Positions 1 through 8,145 of a DNA stretch of 34,703 nucleotides are shown here, piece after piece. The stretch is taken from assembly GCF_000264375.1 (NCBI RefSeq), contig NZ_AJXW01000106.1:1-34703 (forward strand), written 5' to 3'. Numbering within the stretch: position 1 is the stretch's first letter; each line of letters begins with the position of its first letter. The DNA is from Rhodanobacter thiooxydans LCS2 (lineage in GTDB: Bacteria > Pseudomonadota > Gammaproteobacteria > Xanthomonadales > Rhodanobacteraceae). Under the pieces are notes generated by a model that worked only from the letters and a program-made list of their open reading frames with translations, had not been told where the DNA came from and ran no database searches. The position numbers were made by a program, and so were the translations under genes.

Positions 1-21
1 GCTGCGCTCACCCCAACCTAC
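1..21. repeat. Partial dispersed intergenic repeat at the window edge
   Basis: Read on the minus strand, these bases match the arm of a very common proteobacterial intergenic repeat (core GTTGGGGTGAGCGCAGC, normally followed by an inverted copy). Only one arm is inside the window, so the element is incomplete here. Bases 22-137 hold no gene that I can support. Confidence 0.5.
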
Positions 22-137
22 TAGGCTGCTCGATCCGATGGCGCTGACGAAAGGCGGCATCCACAGCGAATGATGCAGGACGCGCAGGCCTGCTCCAGCC
101 ATCGGTTGCAGGTCGGCTTGCGCCTTGAAGGCATGCG

Positions 138-710
138 TCATTCGGACAGGCGTATCGGGATCAGTGTGCGTTCGTCACCGTCAAACGTCGTCGTGCGCAC
201 GTGGATTTGCTTGCCTGCCATGTCCCATTTGAAGGTTTGAACGCCTCCACCGCCGTTGCCGTCGGAGAGCAGCCTGACGATGCCGCGCGTCTGGTTGTCC
301 GTAAGCAACAGTTGGGCGGAACCATCGGCATCGACACGCAGCCCGAGTCGATCACGGACGGATTGGGACCCGACTCCAGCAGGGGCATCCAGAGCCATCG
401 TGGCACTGCCATCGGCGAACGTGCTCATGCCGCCGCGTTCGTGGCCGGTGTCGTCGAACATCCAGATGCCTGCCGAACGGGCGCGTCTGTCGGCATTGGG
501 GGCATCTTGTCCGATTTCGATTCGCTTGGTCCCGTTGGCATCGAGGACGACGATGCGATGTGTCCGCAATTCGTTGGTGTCGAGGGATCGGTAGCGCTGC
601 AGGGCGGCGGTTGCGGCAAGCATGACCACGGCAACCGACAGCGCGCCGGTGACGATTTGCAGCTTGCGGAGCGAGCGCCCAAGTTGGGCGATATCGGCAG
701 GGGTCGGCAT
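138..710 (-). CDS. Membrane-anchored hypothetical protein, 190 aa
   Basis: I do not recognise a named family. A short cytoplasmic N-terminus (residues 1-16, with K/R) is followed by one hydrophobic segment at about 18-37, then a soluble C-terminal part of about 150 residues that should face the periplasm. That part contains beta-strand-like, Gly/Asp-rich stretches (VVLDANGTKRIEIG, GIWMFDDTGHERGG). I recall similar anonymous single-pass proteins with a 'V-D-x-G-T-x-R' and 'FNDEG' pattern in proteobacteria, without a known role. The ATG at 710 fits a weak upstream GGT ribosome-binding site. It is the last gene of a run of minus-strand genes, but 189 bp separate it from the next, so it probably has its own promoter. 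Confidence 0.7.
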   Translation of the reverse strand: MPTPADIAQLGRSLRKLQIVTGALSVAVVMLAATAALQRYRSLDTNELRTHRIVVLDANGTKRIEIGQDAPNADRRARSAGIWMFDDTGHERGGMSTFADGSATMALDAPAGVGSQSVRDRLGLRVDADGSAQLLLTDNQTRGIVRLLSDGNGGGGVQTFKWDMAGKQIHVRTTTFDGDERTLIPIRLSE

Positions 711-899
711 TTGCTGGTGACCTTCGTTCCATTCCGAGGCGGTGGTGTGACCTGAATCAGGGGTGCGGACGAATCAGCGCATGGAGATCGGTGCCAGTCA
801 TTGCGATCCGTTGGCTGGATGTATCCAGCAGTAGGAGGGTAGATCATCGGTTTGGGAGTGCTTGCGGGTTCGCGAACCGGTACCGCGCAATGTTCTGGC

Positions 900-1331
900 T
901 CAGAAAGCAGAGGCGTTGCGTGGCCACCGCCATGCGTACCAGACAACCAGCAGTTGCATGGCGATCTCCACCACGGCCAGGACCTGGTAGAACAGCCACC
1001 CACCGGGCATAAAGAAAATCACGATGATGGTGTAGGCAAGCCCCAGCAGGATATTGAGCGGCCGATTGACCGCGGGCCTCAGCGCCAGCGAGAGGAACAC
1101 CATCAGCGCCGGAAAGGTGACCAGCGCCGCTGTGCCGAGCAGCACGCCCTGGGTGGTCGGCCCGAGCGAACCCATCTGCCCATTGAACATGTCCTTCAGA
1201 GTGCCCGGTACGAACAGGCCGAAATAGTCGCCGTAGATGTAGCAGAACATCACCGACGTCCACAGCGCGGCCAGTTTCAGTTGCACGGGTGCGCGCCAGT
1301 GTTCGAGTGGCTGGTTGGCGGTCGTGTTCAA
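900..1331 (-). CDS. Small four-helix membrane protein (DUF6326-like), 143 aa
   Basis: A small integral membrane protein with four predicted transmembrane helices. The N-terminal pattern 'LWTSVMFCYIYGDYFGLF' resembles DUF6326 proteins, whose function is unknown. I chose a TTG start at 1331 because an AGGGAG ribosome-binding site lies seven bases upstream and the hydrophobic, family-like sequence begins right after it. The open frame extends further upstream, but that part overlaps the neighbouring DUF4386-like gene in another frame and does not look like protein. It follows that gene by 32 bp on the same strand, so the two are probably co-transcribed. The family call rests on recall of the motif and is moderately sure. 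Confidence 0.7.
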   Translation of the reverse strand: MNTTANQPLEHWRAPVQLKLAALWTSVMFCYIYGDYFGLFVPGTLKDMFNGQMGSLGPTTQGVLLGTAALVTFPALMVFLSLALRPAVNRPLNILLGLAYTIIVIFFMPGGWLFYQVLAVVEIAMQLLVVWYAWRWPRNASAF

Positions 1332-1363
1332 GGCAAACTCCCTGTATGCAGTGAAAGAGGCGC

Positions 1364-2086
1364 TTACGTGCCCGTTGGCGTGACGGATGGAGCCTTGGTT
1401 CGCCGGAAGCTGCGGCGCGCACCCAGCACCAGCAGCCACAGCATGAACAGCACTTCCACGAACTGCAGCGGACCGAGCAGGCTGGAAAGCGTGTCTTGCC
1501 AGTCCGGTCGCAGTGCCCAGGCGAAGCTCTGGATCACATAGGCCAGGCCGTTGAGGATCAGGGCGTAGCCGAACAGGCGCGGCAGGAAGCCCGAGCGCAG
1601 CACCAGCAGCGCCAGCGGGAACAGCCACAGTCCCCACAGCAGTTCGGCGGCGCCGACAGCCTGCCCGTGCAGACGCAGGAACAGCATGGCGAGCGCCGCG
1701 CGTTGCGCCGGATCGAATGCGGTGAGTGCGTCCCCTCCGTGGATCAGCAGCAGGGCGGCGGCATCGTTGATCAGGTTGAAGAAATACAGCGCCGGCACCA
1801 GCGCGCCGCCAAGCAACAGCATGGCGAGGCCGTGCCGCCGATCCACGTCGCCGAGCAGGCGGTACAGCGCCAGCACCACGAAGGCCATCAGCACACCACA
1901 GGCGAGGTCGGCGGCCAGACCGAACCGGAACAGCGTCTCGTGCGCGGCGATGTTCGCGACAGTCGCAGCCGTGTTACCGCTCACGAACAAGGCGCCTGGC
2001 ACGTAGATCAGGCGATATGGTGCGATCAGCACTATCAGCAGGTAGAGCAGGCCAGCCTGGCGTGCGGTTCGATCCTGAATACTCAT
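1364..2086 (-). CDS. DUF4386-like integral membrane protein, 240 aa
   Basis: A multi-pass membrane protein with about six hydrophobic helices. The opening 'RTARQAGLLYLLIVLIAPYRLIYVPG' and the central 'AELLWGLWLFPLALLVLRSGFLPRLFGYALILNGLAYV' are typical of the DUF4386 family, whose biochemical role is not known. The ATG at 2086 has a GGAGC ribosome-binding site six bases upstream. It precedes the DUF6326-like gene by 32 bp. DUF4386 proteins often sit beside small regulators or other membrane proteins, but nothing in this sequence shows a substrate. Confidence 0.8.
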   Translation of the reverse strand: MSIQDRTARQAGLLYLLIVLIAPYRLIYVPGALFVSGNTAATVANIAAHETLFRFGLAADLACGVLMAFVVLALYRLLGDVDRRHGLAMLLLGGALVPALYFFNLINDAAALLLIHGGDALTAFDPAQRAALAMLFLRLHGQAVGAAELLWGLWLFPLALLVLRSGFLPRLFGYALILNGLAYVIQSFAWALRPDWQDTLSSLLGPLQFVEVLFMLWLLVLGARRSFRRTKAPSVTPTGT

Positions 2087-2134
2087 GCGTGCTCCATGTG
2101 ACGGCGGCCTTGTGGTGGGACGGGGCGGGGTGGC

Positions 2135-2833
2135 TCAGTCGGAGAACACCGCGAAGCCCTTCTTGCCGTTCTTGTCCTTGCCGCAGTCGTCGACGTCCTG
2201 CTGCGTCAGCGTGGCGTAGGGCTGGAACGCGGGCAGGGCAGTGGCCAGCTTCTGCTGCGAGGTCAGCAGGTCGGGCATGCGCTTGCACAGTTGCATGGCG
2301 GCGGCCTGGAGCTGGTCGGTCTGCGGCTTGATGCTGGCCTCGATCGCCTTGTCGCTCTTGCCGGTGAACGCGCCCCAGAGCGCCTGCTTCGCCGCGGTGA
2401 TGCCGATGTCCGCGCTGTTGGCGCCGATGTCCATGCCAGCCTCGGCGATGCCGATGATCTGCTGGCGGTAGTCCGCCAGCAGGGCGTGCTGCTGCGGCGT
2501 GGCGTCGACCTTCCTGCCCGCGATCAGCAGGTCGCCCTGCGGGGTGATCGCGGCCTTGGGGCGGTCGCCGTGGCTGTTGTGCTCGCCCTTGCCGAGGTGG
2601 ACGTGGGTGACGTCGATGTCCTGGGTGACCAGTTCCTTCTTGGCCTGCTCGATGCTCTTGCGCACCTCGGCGGCGATCAGCGAGGAGGAGGTTTGCTCGC
2701 GGACATCCTTTGTCGCCTGCGTCACGTCGCTGGCGGCGCCCGGTGGGGCAGTACCCTGGTCGGACTGGCTGCAGGCGGCCAGCGAGAGCAGCACCGAGGC
2801 GAGGACGCCGAGCGTGATCAGGTTGGTTTTCAT
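2135..2833 (-). CDS. YggN/DUF2884-like lipoprotein, 232 aa
   Basis: The N-terminus (MKTNLITLGVLASVLLSLAACSQ) is a lipoprotein signal peptide with lipobox L-A-A-C at about residues 18-21, so the protein is probably anchored in the outer or inner membrane and faces the periplasm. The middle part ('AAITPQGDLLIAGRKV' then 'LLADYRQQIIGIAEAGMDIG') matches the DUF2884/YggN pattern, a family without known activity. A Cys pair (C in QLCKRM and in VDDCGK) near the end may form a disulfide. I use the ATG at 2833, which has GGGGAG upstream and places the signal peptide at the start. It begins 31 bp after the ABC permease gene on the same strand and may be the last gene of that operon. Confidence 0.75.
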   Translation of the reverse strand: MKTNLITLGVLASVLLSLAACSQSDQGTAPPGAASDVTQATKDVREQTSSSLIAAEVRKSIEQAKKELVTQDIDVTHVHLGKGEHNSHGDRPKAAITPQGDLLIAGRKVDATPQQHALLADYRQQIIGIAEAGMDIGANSADIGITAAKQALWGAFTGKSDKAIEASIKPQTDQLQAAAMQLCKRMPDLLTSQQKLATALPAFQPYATLTQQDVDDCGKDKNGKKGFAVFSD

Positions 2834-2864
2834 CGAAATTCTCCCCGTGGGATGCATGCGGATG

Positions 2865-3845
2865 TCAGCTGTCGTCGCGCCAGCGGCGGAACCAGATGGC
2901 GCCGGCGAGCATGGCGACGGCGGCGGCCACACCGACCCAGAGATTCACCGAGCCCAGCGCCGCGTAGGAATGCGTGAGGCCCACGCTGGACAGCAGCTCG
3001 GCTGGGTTGCTGCCGCCGACGTGCGGGACTTCGCTGAACCAGCCGCCGGGGAACACGCCGAGCAGGATGCGCACCACCACGTCGCGCCAGTACCAGCTGT
3101 TCTGCAGGGTGAGCGTGCCGAGCAGGTTGAACCAGCCCATCACGATGCCCACCGCCACCGGCAGCGCCACCGCCCACAGGAACGGCTTGCTGCGCGCCCA
3201 GGCCGAGCACAGCATCAGCCAGCCGACCGACGGCAGCGCCCACAGCAGGTACAGCGGAATCGAGCCGATCAGGTTGCCGATCACCTGCAGCGGGTGCGAC
3301 AGGGTCAGCAGGTGCCATACGCCGACGCCGTGGAAGGACAGCGCCAGGGCGAACATCAGCAGCATCACGATGCCGGTCAGGGTGCCGACCACCACCACGA
3401 TCAGCGGAGCGACGATGGTAGCGGTGACCACCTTCGACAGCACGGTGGCGGTGTCGGAGATCGGCAGCGATTTCCAGAACAGCAGGCTGCGGTCGCGGCG
3501 ATCGTCGTACAGCGTGCCGAGGCAGTAGAAGAACACCACGAAGCCCATCACCAAGCCGATGATCATCGTGGGCGAGTACATCACCATGTCCAGTCCGGCC
3601 CCCACGGCGTCCATGGATTGCTTGTCCAGGTTGCTGGAAAGCAGCCGCATGTTGTTGCCGGCGCCGCCGAAGGAAACGTTGAAGCCGGCATTCCTGCCCA
3701 TCACCTCGCCGGTGATGATGCCCATCAGGTTCAGCAACAGGAAGACGCCGCCGGTGATGATCGGGGTCCAGACGAAGCCGCCACGGTGCTCCCACAGCTC
3801 GCGCTTGATCAGCCAGTACATATCGTTCAGAACCGGGGTTTTCAT
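2865..3845 (-). CDS. ABC-2 type transporter permease, 326 aa
   Basis: The membrane subunit of an ABC transporter encoded with the ATPase just upstream. It has about six transmembrane helices and the segment 'LYDDRRDRSLLFWKSLPISD', a hallmark of ABC-2 permeases of the GntR-linked YtrC/YtrD type. The first 20 residues are cytoplasmic (MYWLIKRELWEHRG). Its ATG at 3845 overlaps the ATPase stop codon (ATGA), which points to translational coupling. A single permease gene suggests a homodimer. Such YtrA-controlled exporters are linked in Gram-positives to cell-envelope antibiotics; the substrate here is unknown. Confidence 0.88.
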   Translation of the reverse strand: MKTPVLNDMYWLIKRELWEHRGGFVWTPIITGGVFLLLNLMGIITGEVMGRNAGFNVSFGGAGNNMRLLSSNLDKQSMDAVGAGLDMVMYSPTMIIGLVMGFVVFFYCLGTLYDDRRDRSLLFWKSLPISDTATVLSKVVTATIVAPLIVVVVGTLTGIVMLLMFALALSFHGVGVWHLLTLSHPLQVIGNLIGSIPLYLLWALPSVGWLMLCSAWARSKPFLWAVALPVAVGIVMGWFNLLGTLTLQNSWYWRDVVVRILLGVFPGGWFSEVPHVGGSNPAELLSSVGLTHSYAALGSVNLWVGVAAAVAMLAGAIWFRRWRDDS

Positions 3846-4699
3846 GCGTAGGTCCCTTTCATGGTGGCGACGAACAGGTCGCTGACGGAGGGGCGGCGGG
3901 TTTCGCCCAGCGCCTGCAGCTGCGCGCGGTCGGCGCCGTCGAACAGGAAGATGCTCTTGCCGAACACCTGCCGCTCGTCCAGCGGCTTCAGCGCGCGGGC
4001 GGCGGCGGCCCGGTCGGCGCCCACCATCACCTCGATGAAGCGCTCGCCCACAGCATCCATATCGGCGTCCAGCACGATCCTGCCGTCGCGGATGAACATC
4101 AGGTCGGTCAGGATGTGCTCGACTTCCTCCACCTGGTGGGTGGTGACGATGATGGTCTTGTTCTCGTCGAAGTAGTCCTCCAGCAGGTTCTGGTAAAACT
4201 GCTTGCGGTAGAGGATGTCCAGGCCCAGGGTGGGCTCGTCCAGGATCAGCAGCCTGGCGTCGATCGCCATCACCAGCGCCAGGTGCAGCTGCACGATCAT
4301 GCCCTTGGACATCTGCCGCACGCGCTGCTCGGGCTGCAGCTTGGTGCGCGCCAGGAACGCCTCGCACTTGGCGCGGTCGAAGCGCGGGTGCACGTTGGCG
4401 ACGAAGTCCACCGCCTGGCGCACCTTGATCCAGCGCGGCAGCACGGCCACGTCGGCGATGAAGCACACCTCTCCCATCAGCTTGTCGCGCTGCTTGCGCG
4501 GGTCGTAGCCCAGCACGCTCAGTTCGCCGGTGAAATCGGTGAGGCCCAGGATCGCCTTCAGCGCGGTGGTCTTGCCGGCGCCGTTGGGGCCGATCAGGCC
4601 CACGATGCGGCCGGGTTCGATCTGGAAGCTGGCGTTGTCCAGCGCCAGCGCGGACTTGTATCGCTTGGTCAGGCCGCTGGCCGTGATCACCGCGCTCAT
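3842..4699 (-). CDS. ABC transporter ATP-binding protein, 285 aa
   Basis: The nucleotide-binding subunit of the ABC transporter. Walker A is GPNGAGKT (37-44), Walker B is LILDEP (151-156) and the switch histidine is in TTHQ (about 188). The signature motif is M-SKGM (130-134) rather than LSGGQ, a variant seen in the YtrB/EcsA-like group that accompanies GntR regulators. About 90 residues after the ATPase core form a C-terminal extension, also usual for this group. The ATG at 4699 has a GGAGGAG ribosome-binding site and overlaps the stop of the GntR gene (ATGA); the stop in turn overlaps the permease start. The three genes therefore form a tightly coupled unit. Confidence 0.92.
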   Translation of the reverse strand: MSAVITASGLTKRYKSALALDNASFQIEPGRIVGLIGPNGAGKTTALKAILGLTDFTGELSVLGYDPRKQRDKLMGEVCFIADVAVLPRWIKVRQAVDFVANVHPRFDRAKCEAFLARTKLQPEQRVRQMSKGMIVQLHLALVMAIDARLLILDEPTLGLDILYRKQFYQNLLEDYFDENKTIIVTTHQVEEVEHILTDLMFIRDGRIVLDADMDAVGERFIEVMVGADRAAAARALKPLDERQVFGKSIFLFDGADRAQLQALGETRRPSVSDLFVATMKGTYA

Positions 4700-5070
4700 G
4701 ATTTCTCCTCCTTGTCGGTGCCGGCTTCGCGCAGCAGCGTCTTCAGATCCAGCCCCAGTCGCTGCAGCCGGGCAAACAGGACCGGCCACTCCTCACGCAG
4801 GAACCGCTCGCGTTCCGATTTCAGCAGTGCCTCGCGTGCGCCTTCGATGACGAACATGCCCAGCCCCCTCCGTTTTTCCACCAGTTGTTCGTCGACCAGT
4901 TCCTGGTACGCCTTCGACACGGTCAGCGGATTGATCTGAAAATCCGCGGCCACCTGGCGTACCGACGGCAGCGGGTCGCCCTCGTTCAAGGCGCCGTCCA
5001 GGATCATCGCCACCACGCGTTGCTGCAGCTGGCGATAGATCGGGACGCTGTCGTTCCAGGTCATGGTCAT
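4696..5070 (-). CDS. GntR-family (YtrA subfamily) transcriptional regulator, 124 aa
   Basis: A short GntR regulator: a winged helix-turn-helix at about residues 10-75 (PIYRQLQQRVVAMILDG, then LPSVRQVAADFQINPLTVSKAYQEL) followed only by a short helical tail of about 45 residues. The absence of a ligand-binding domain and the coupling to an ABC transporter are the marks of the YtrA subfamily, which usually represses its own operon. The start at 5070 (or the in-frame ATG at 5064) is not decided by a strong ribosome-binding site; 5070 lies only 3 bp after the preceding stop. A likely operator is the inverted repeat at 5444-5469. Confidence 0.92.
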   Translation of the reverse strand: MTMTWNDSVPIYRQLQQRVVAMILDGALNEGDPLPSVRQVAADFQINPLTVSKAYQELVDEQLVEKRRGLGMFVIEGAREALLKSERERFLREEWPVLFARLQRLGLDLKTLLREAGTDKEEKS

Positions 5071-5073
5071 GTG

Positions 5074-5415
5074 TTATTCCTTGGCGATGCGGCCAAACTT
5101 GTTGCCAAAAGAATAGTAGGGCATGGCCAATTGCGACCCGAGCAGGCTGAGCTGCTCCGTGCCGCTGGCTCCGTGCAGGTGGCTGATGGCCGGGATGGTG
5201 GCGATACCGGCGGTGCCGGCATCGTTCAGCAAGGCGGCGGCGCGCAGCTCGGCGGCGTTGGGGCGCACCTGCACAGGCATCAGGTTGATGACATGGATGG
5301 CGTCGGTCCTGCTGGCCGGGGCTGCCTGGGGTGCGACGTTGTAGTTGACGGCGCTCAGGCTGGCGAAGGTGAACAGGACGGCGGCGGCGCTGGCGATCAG
5401 ATTCTGCGCTTTCAT
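5074..5415 (-). CDS. Small secreted protein, first gene of the GntR-ABC operon, 113 aa
   Basis: I do not recognise the family. Residues 1-25 (MKAQNLIASAAAVLFTFASLSA) look like a Sec signal peptide, so the mature chain of about 85 residues should be periplasmic or secreted. It has no cysteine and no obvious catalytic motif; it contains short hydrophobic stretches and a 'IHVINLMPVQVRP' strand. It has an excellent AAGGAGG ribosome-binding site six bases before the ATG. It is the promoter-proximal gene of the GntR-ATPase-permease operon, so it is probably made in the largest amount. It could be an accessory or sensing protein of the transporter; that is inference from position only. Confidence 0.72.
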   Translation of the reverse strand: MKAQNLIASAAAVLFTFASLSAVNYNVAPQAAPASRTDAIHVINLMPVQVRPNAAELRAAALLNDAGTAGIATIPAISHLHGASGTEQLSLLGSQLAMPYYSFGNKFGRIAKE

Positions 5416-5443
5416 GACGGGCCTCCTTAGTGACCTCGTTGAG

Positions 5444-5469
5444 TAGTGTTGTAGTGAACAATAACACTA
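5444..5469. promoter_or_regulatory. Inverted-repeat operator, probably for the YtrA-type GntR regulator
   Basis: A perfect 7-bp inverted repeat, TAGTGTT-N12-AACACTA, covers the -10 box of the promoter of the operon read to the left. The half-site resembles the AGTGT-type half-sites I recall for YtrA-subfamily regulators. Position and symmetry fit autorepression. Confidence 0.65.
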
Positions 5470-5485
5470 TGTTTCGATCTGTCAA
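5458..5485 (-). promoter_or_regulatory. Sigma-70 promoter of the GntR-ABC operon
   Basis: On the minus strand a consensus -35 box TTGACA (5485-5480) is followed after 16 bp by TATTGT (5463-5458) as -10. The start of transcription would fall near 5451, about 35 bases before the ATG at 5415. Confidence 0.65.
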
Positions 5486-5628
5486 TAGGCGCGTGGCCAT
5501 TTCGCAACATGACTGATGGCCTAGGCGTCGAAACCGCGCTGCGGCGCGGTTCGGCAGCATCGAAAACGCGGTGGTGGCCATCCCGGCGTGGTTCAATGGG
5601 CAGTCTTCAGCCTCGATGGAGCGGCCCG

Positions 5629-6414
5629 ATGGATCTCGAATTGACCGGACGCGTGGTGGTGGTCACCGGTGCCAGCAAGGGTATCGGGCTGGCTTGTGCG
5701 GTTGCATTTGCCCGCGAGGGGGCGACGGTGGTCGGCATCTCGCGCGACCCGGCCAACCTGCGGGCGGCGCAACGCCAGCTTGCCGCCGCCGAACTGGCGC
5801 TGGCGGTGCAGGTGGCGGACCTGAAGGACAGCGTGGCCGCGGGGCTGGTGATCGAGCGCATCGAGCACGACCACGGCCCGATCGACGTGCTGGTGAACTG
5901 CGCCGGCGCCGCGCGCCGCGCCCCGCCGGCCGAGCTGGACGCGGCCACGGTGCTGGCGGCGATGCAGGCGAAGTACCTCAGCTACATGCACGCGATCGAC
6001 CCGGTGATCCGCCGCATGGGCGCACGCGGGCACGGCAGCATCGTCAACGTGATCGGGCAGGGCGGGCGCCAGGCCAACCCGCAGCACATCGCCGGCGGTT
6101 CGGCCAACGCCGCGCTGATGCTGGCCACGGTGGGCTACGCGAACGCCTACGCCGGCAAGGGCGTGCGGGTCAACGCGATCAACCCCGGCATCACCCGCAC
6201 CGGCCGCATGGAGGAGGGACTGGACGCCGAGGTGCGCGCCACCGGCCTGCCGCGCGAGGAACTGCTGGCGCGGCAGCTGGCCGGCATCCCGCTGGGGCGT
6301 CTGGCCGAACCGGCGGAAATCGCCGACGTGGCGCTGTTCCTGGCCTCGGCGCGAGCCAGCTACGTCACCGGCGCGATCATCCCGATGGACGGCGGCAGGG
6401 CCTCGACGATCTGA
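5629..6414 (+). CDS. SDR-family protein with non-canonical active site, 261 aa
   Basis: A classical-length short-chain dehydrogenase/reductase fold. The cofactor loop TGASKGIG (13-20) and NCAG (90-93, in place of NNAG) are present, as is the C-terminal 'RLAEPAEIADVALFLAS...YVTGAIIPMDGG' signature of 3-oxoacyl-ACP-reductase-like SDRs. The catalytic residues are not: by spacing, the Ser position is I142/G143, the Tyr position is G156 and the Lys position is N160 (segment PQHIAGGSANAAL). It may therefore bind NAD(P) without ordinary dehydrogenase chemistry, or use other residues. I use the ATG at 5629, with GGAG about 8 bases upstream; the frame runs open from 5509, but that part looks non-coding. 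The gene stands alone and ends at a strong terminator. Confidence 0.85.
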   Translation: MDLELTGRVVVVTGASKGIGLACAVAFAREGATVVGISRDPANLRAAQRQLAAAELALAVQVADLKDSVAAGLVIERIEHDHGPIDVLVNCAGAARRAPPAELDAATVLAAMQAKYLSYMHAIDPVIRRMGARGHGSIVNVIGQGGRQANPQHIAGGSANAALMLATVGYANAYAGKGVRVNAINPGITRTGRMEEGLDAEVRATGLPREELLARQLAGIPLGRLAEPAEIADVALFLASARASYVTGAIIPMDGGRASTI

Positions 6415-6433
6415 GCCACGCCGCAAAGAAGAA

Positions 6434-6453
6434 GGCCGGCGTGGGCGCCGGCC
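6434..6453. terminator. Bidirectional rho-independent terminator
   Basis: GGCCGGCG (6434-6441) pairs with CGCCGGCC (6446-6453) around a TGGG loop and is followed by TTTT; the plus-strand A-rich run AAAGAAGAA before it gives U-rich RNA in the other direction. It separates the convergent SDR and amidohydrolase genes. Confidence 0.8.
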
Positions 6454-6477
6454 TTTTCCATCCCGCGTCCTGCCGCA

Positions 6478-8145
6478 TCAATCCCTGGCGGCGTAGACCT
6501 GCTTGCCGCCGACCCAGGTCTGCAGCACCCTGGTGTTCCATATCTTGCTGGCCGGATCCTTGATGATGTCGTGGTCGACCAGGATGAAGTCGGCCCATTT
6601 GCCCGGTTCCAGCGTACCCAGTGTGTGTTCCGCGTGCTCGGCGTAGGCCGCGTCGAGGGTGAACGCGCGCAGCGCCTGCGCCAGCGTCATGTCCTGCTGC
6701 GGGTACCAGCCGCCGGGCGGCTGGCCGTCGTGGTCTTCGCGGGTCACCGCCGAATACAGGCCGTAGAACGGGTTGGGTGATTCCACCGGGAAGTCCGAGC
6801 CGCCGGCGATCACCGTGCCCTGCTTGAGGAAACGCTGCCACGCGTAGGCGCCGGCGATCCGCTGGTGGCCGATGCGATCCTCGGCCATGTTCATGTCGGA
6901 GGTGGCGTGGGTGGGCTGCATCGAGGCGATCAGCTTGAGCGGCACGAAGCGGGGAATGTCCTGCAGCGACAGGATCTGCGCGTGCTCGACCCGGTTGCGC
7001 AGCGCGATCGCCTGCGGATGGGTCTTGTAGGCGGCGACGAAGCTGTCCAGCACCTCGCGGTTGGCACCGTCGCCGATGGCGTGGATGGCCACCTGATAGC
7101 CCTTGGCGAAGGCCTTGTCGATCTTCGCGGTCATCGCCGCGGGCGGCATGAACAACAGGCCGCGGTTGTGCGGGTCGTCGCTGTAGGGCTTGAGCATCGC
7201 CGCGCCGCGGCTGCCCAGCGCGCCGTCGGCAAACAGCTTCACCGCGCGCACGGTGAGGAAGTCGCCGCCATAGCCGATCAGCGGGCCGTCCTGGCTGATG
7301 GTGTCGAACGCCGCGCCGGTGTCGCGGATCATCGCGTAGATGCGCGCGGTCAGCTTGTGCGCGTCGGCGTAGTCGCGGTAGAGCCGGTACGTGTCCAGGT
7401 CGATGCCGGCGTCGCCGACGCCGGTGAGGCCCACGCTGGCCATCCCGGCCAGCGCGGCGTCGAGTGCGGCGGCCCGTTCCTGCGCGGTGGGCGCCGGCAC
7501 CTTGTCGTTGACCAGGTCGGCGGCGCCGTCGACGAACACACCGGCCGGGTTGCCGCTGGCGTCGCGCTCGATGCGGCCGCCGGACGGGTCTTTGGTGGCC
7601 GCGTTGACGCCGGCCAGTTTGATGGCGGCGGAGTTGGCCCAGGAGGCGTGGCCGTCGATGCGGCTCAGCCAGACCGGGCGGTCGGACACCACGGCGTCCA
7701 GTTCCTCGGCAGTGGGAAAGCGGCCGAGCTTCCAGATTTCCTGGTTCCAGCCGCCACCGAGTATCCACTTCGCGTCGGGATGCTCCGCGGCATACGCCTT
7801 CACCTTGGCCAGCGCTTCTTGCAGCGACTGCGTGCCGGTGAGGTCGACGCTGTTGCGCGCGTAGCCGAGCTCCAGCACATGGCCGTGGGCATCGATCAGC
7901 CCGGGCAGCAAGGTGTGGCCGTGGCCGTCGATCACCTTGGCATCACCGGCGCGGCCCGCCAGCTCGGCATGGCTGCCGGTGGCGACCACCTTGCCCTGGT
8001 CGACCAGCAGCGCATGGAAGTGCTGCAGCTTGCCGTGGCTGTCCAGCGTGTAGCCGTTGACGTTGTCGACCAGCAGGTCGGCGGCCTGCACGGCCGGCGC
8101 CAATGCCAGCAGGGCGAGCATGGACAGGCATAGCGAGCGTTTCAT
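6478..8145 (-). CDS. Secreted YtcJ-like metal-dependent amidohydrolase, 555 aa
   Basis: An amidohydrolase of the Amidohydro_3/YtcJ group, carrying a Sec signal peptide (MKRSLCLSMLALLALAPAVQAA), so it acts in the periplasm or outside. The metal site is visible as the H-x-H of 'GLIDAHGHV' (H87, H89), later histidines in 'AIHAIGDGANREVL' and 'RVEHAQI', and the catalytic aspartate in 'AGGSDFPVE'. The beta-sandwich wraps both ends ('KVIDGHGHTLLPG' and 'GTLEPGKWADFILVDHD'). The length is typical. The substrate cannot be read from the sequence; relatives hydrolyse cyclic amides, N-acyl compounds or remain uncharacterised. The ATG at 8145 puts the signal peptide first; the open frame continues upstream without protein-like sequence. 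It is divergent from a LysR regulator. Confidence 0.9.
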   Translation of the reverse strand: MKRSLCLSMLALLALAPAVQAADLLVDNVNGYTLDSHGKLQHFHALLVDQGKVVATGSHAELAGRAGDAKVIDGHGHTLLPGLIDAHGHVLELGYARNSVDLTGTQSLQEALAKVKAYAAEHPDAKWILGGGWNQEIWKLGRFPTAEELDAVVSDRPVWLSRIDGHASWANSAAIKLAGVNAATKDPSGGRIERDASGNPAGVFVDGAADLVNDKVPAPTAQERAAALDAALAGMASVGLTGVGDAGIDLDTYRLYRDYADAHKLTARIYAMIRDTGAAFDTISQDGPLIGYGGDFLTVRAVKLFADGALGSRGAAMLKPYSDDPHNRGLLFMPPAAMTAKIDKAFAKGYQVAIHAIGDGANREVLDSFVAAYKTHPQAIALRNRVEHAQILSLQDIPRFVPLKLIASMQPTHATSDMNMAEDRIGHQRIAGAYAWQRFLKQGTVIAGGSDFPVESPNPFYGLYSAVTREDHDGQPPGGWYPQQDMTLAQALRAFTLDAAYAEHAEHTLGTLEPGKWADFILVDHDIIKDPASKIWNTRVLQTWVGGKQVYAARD

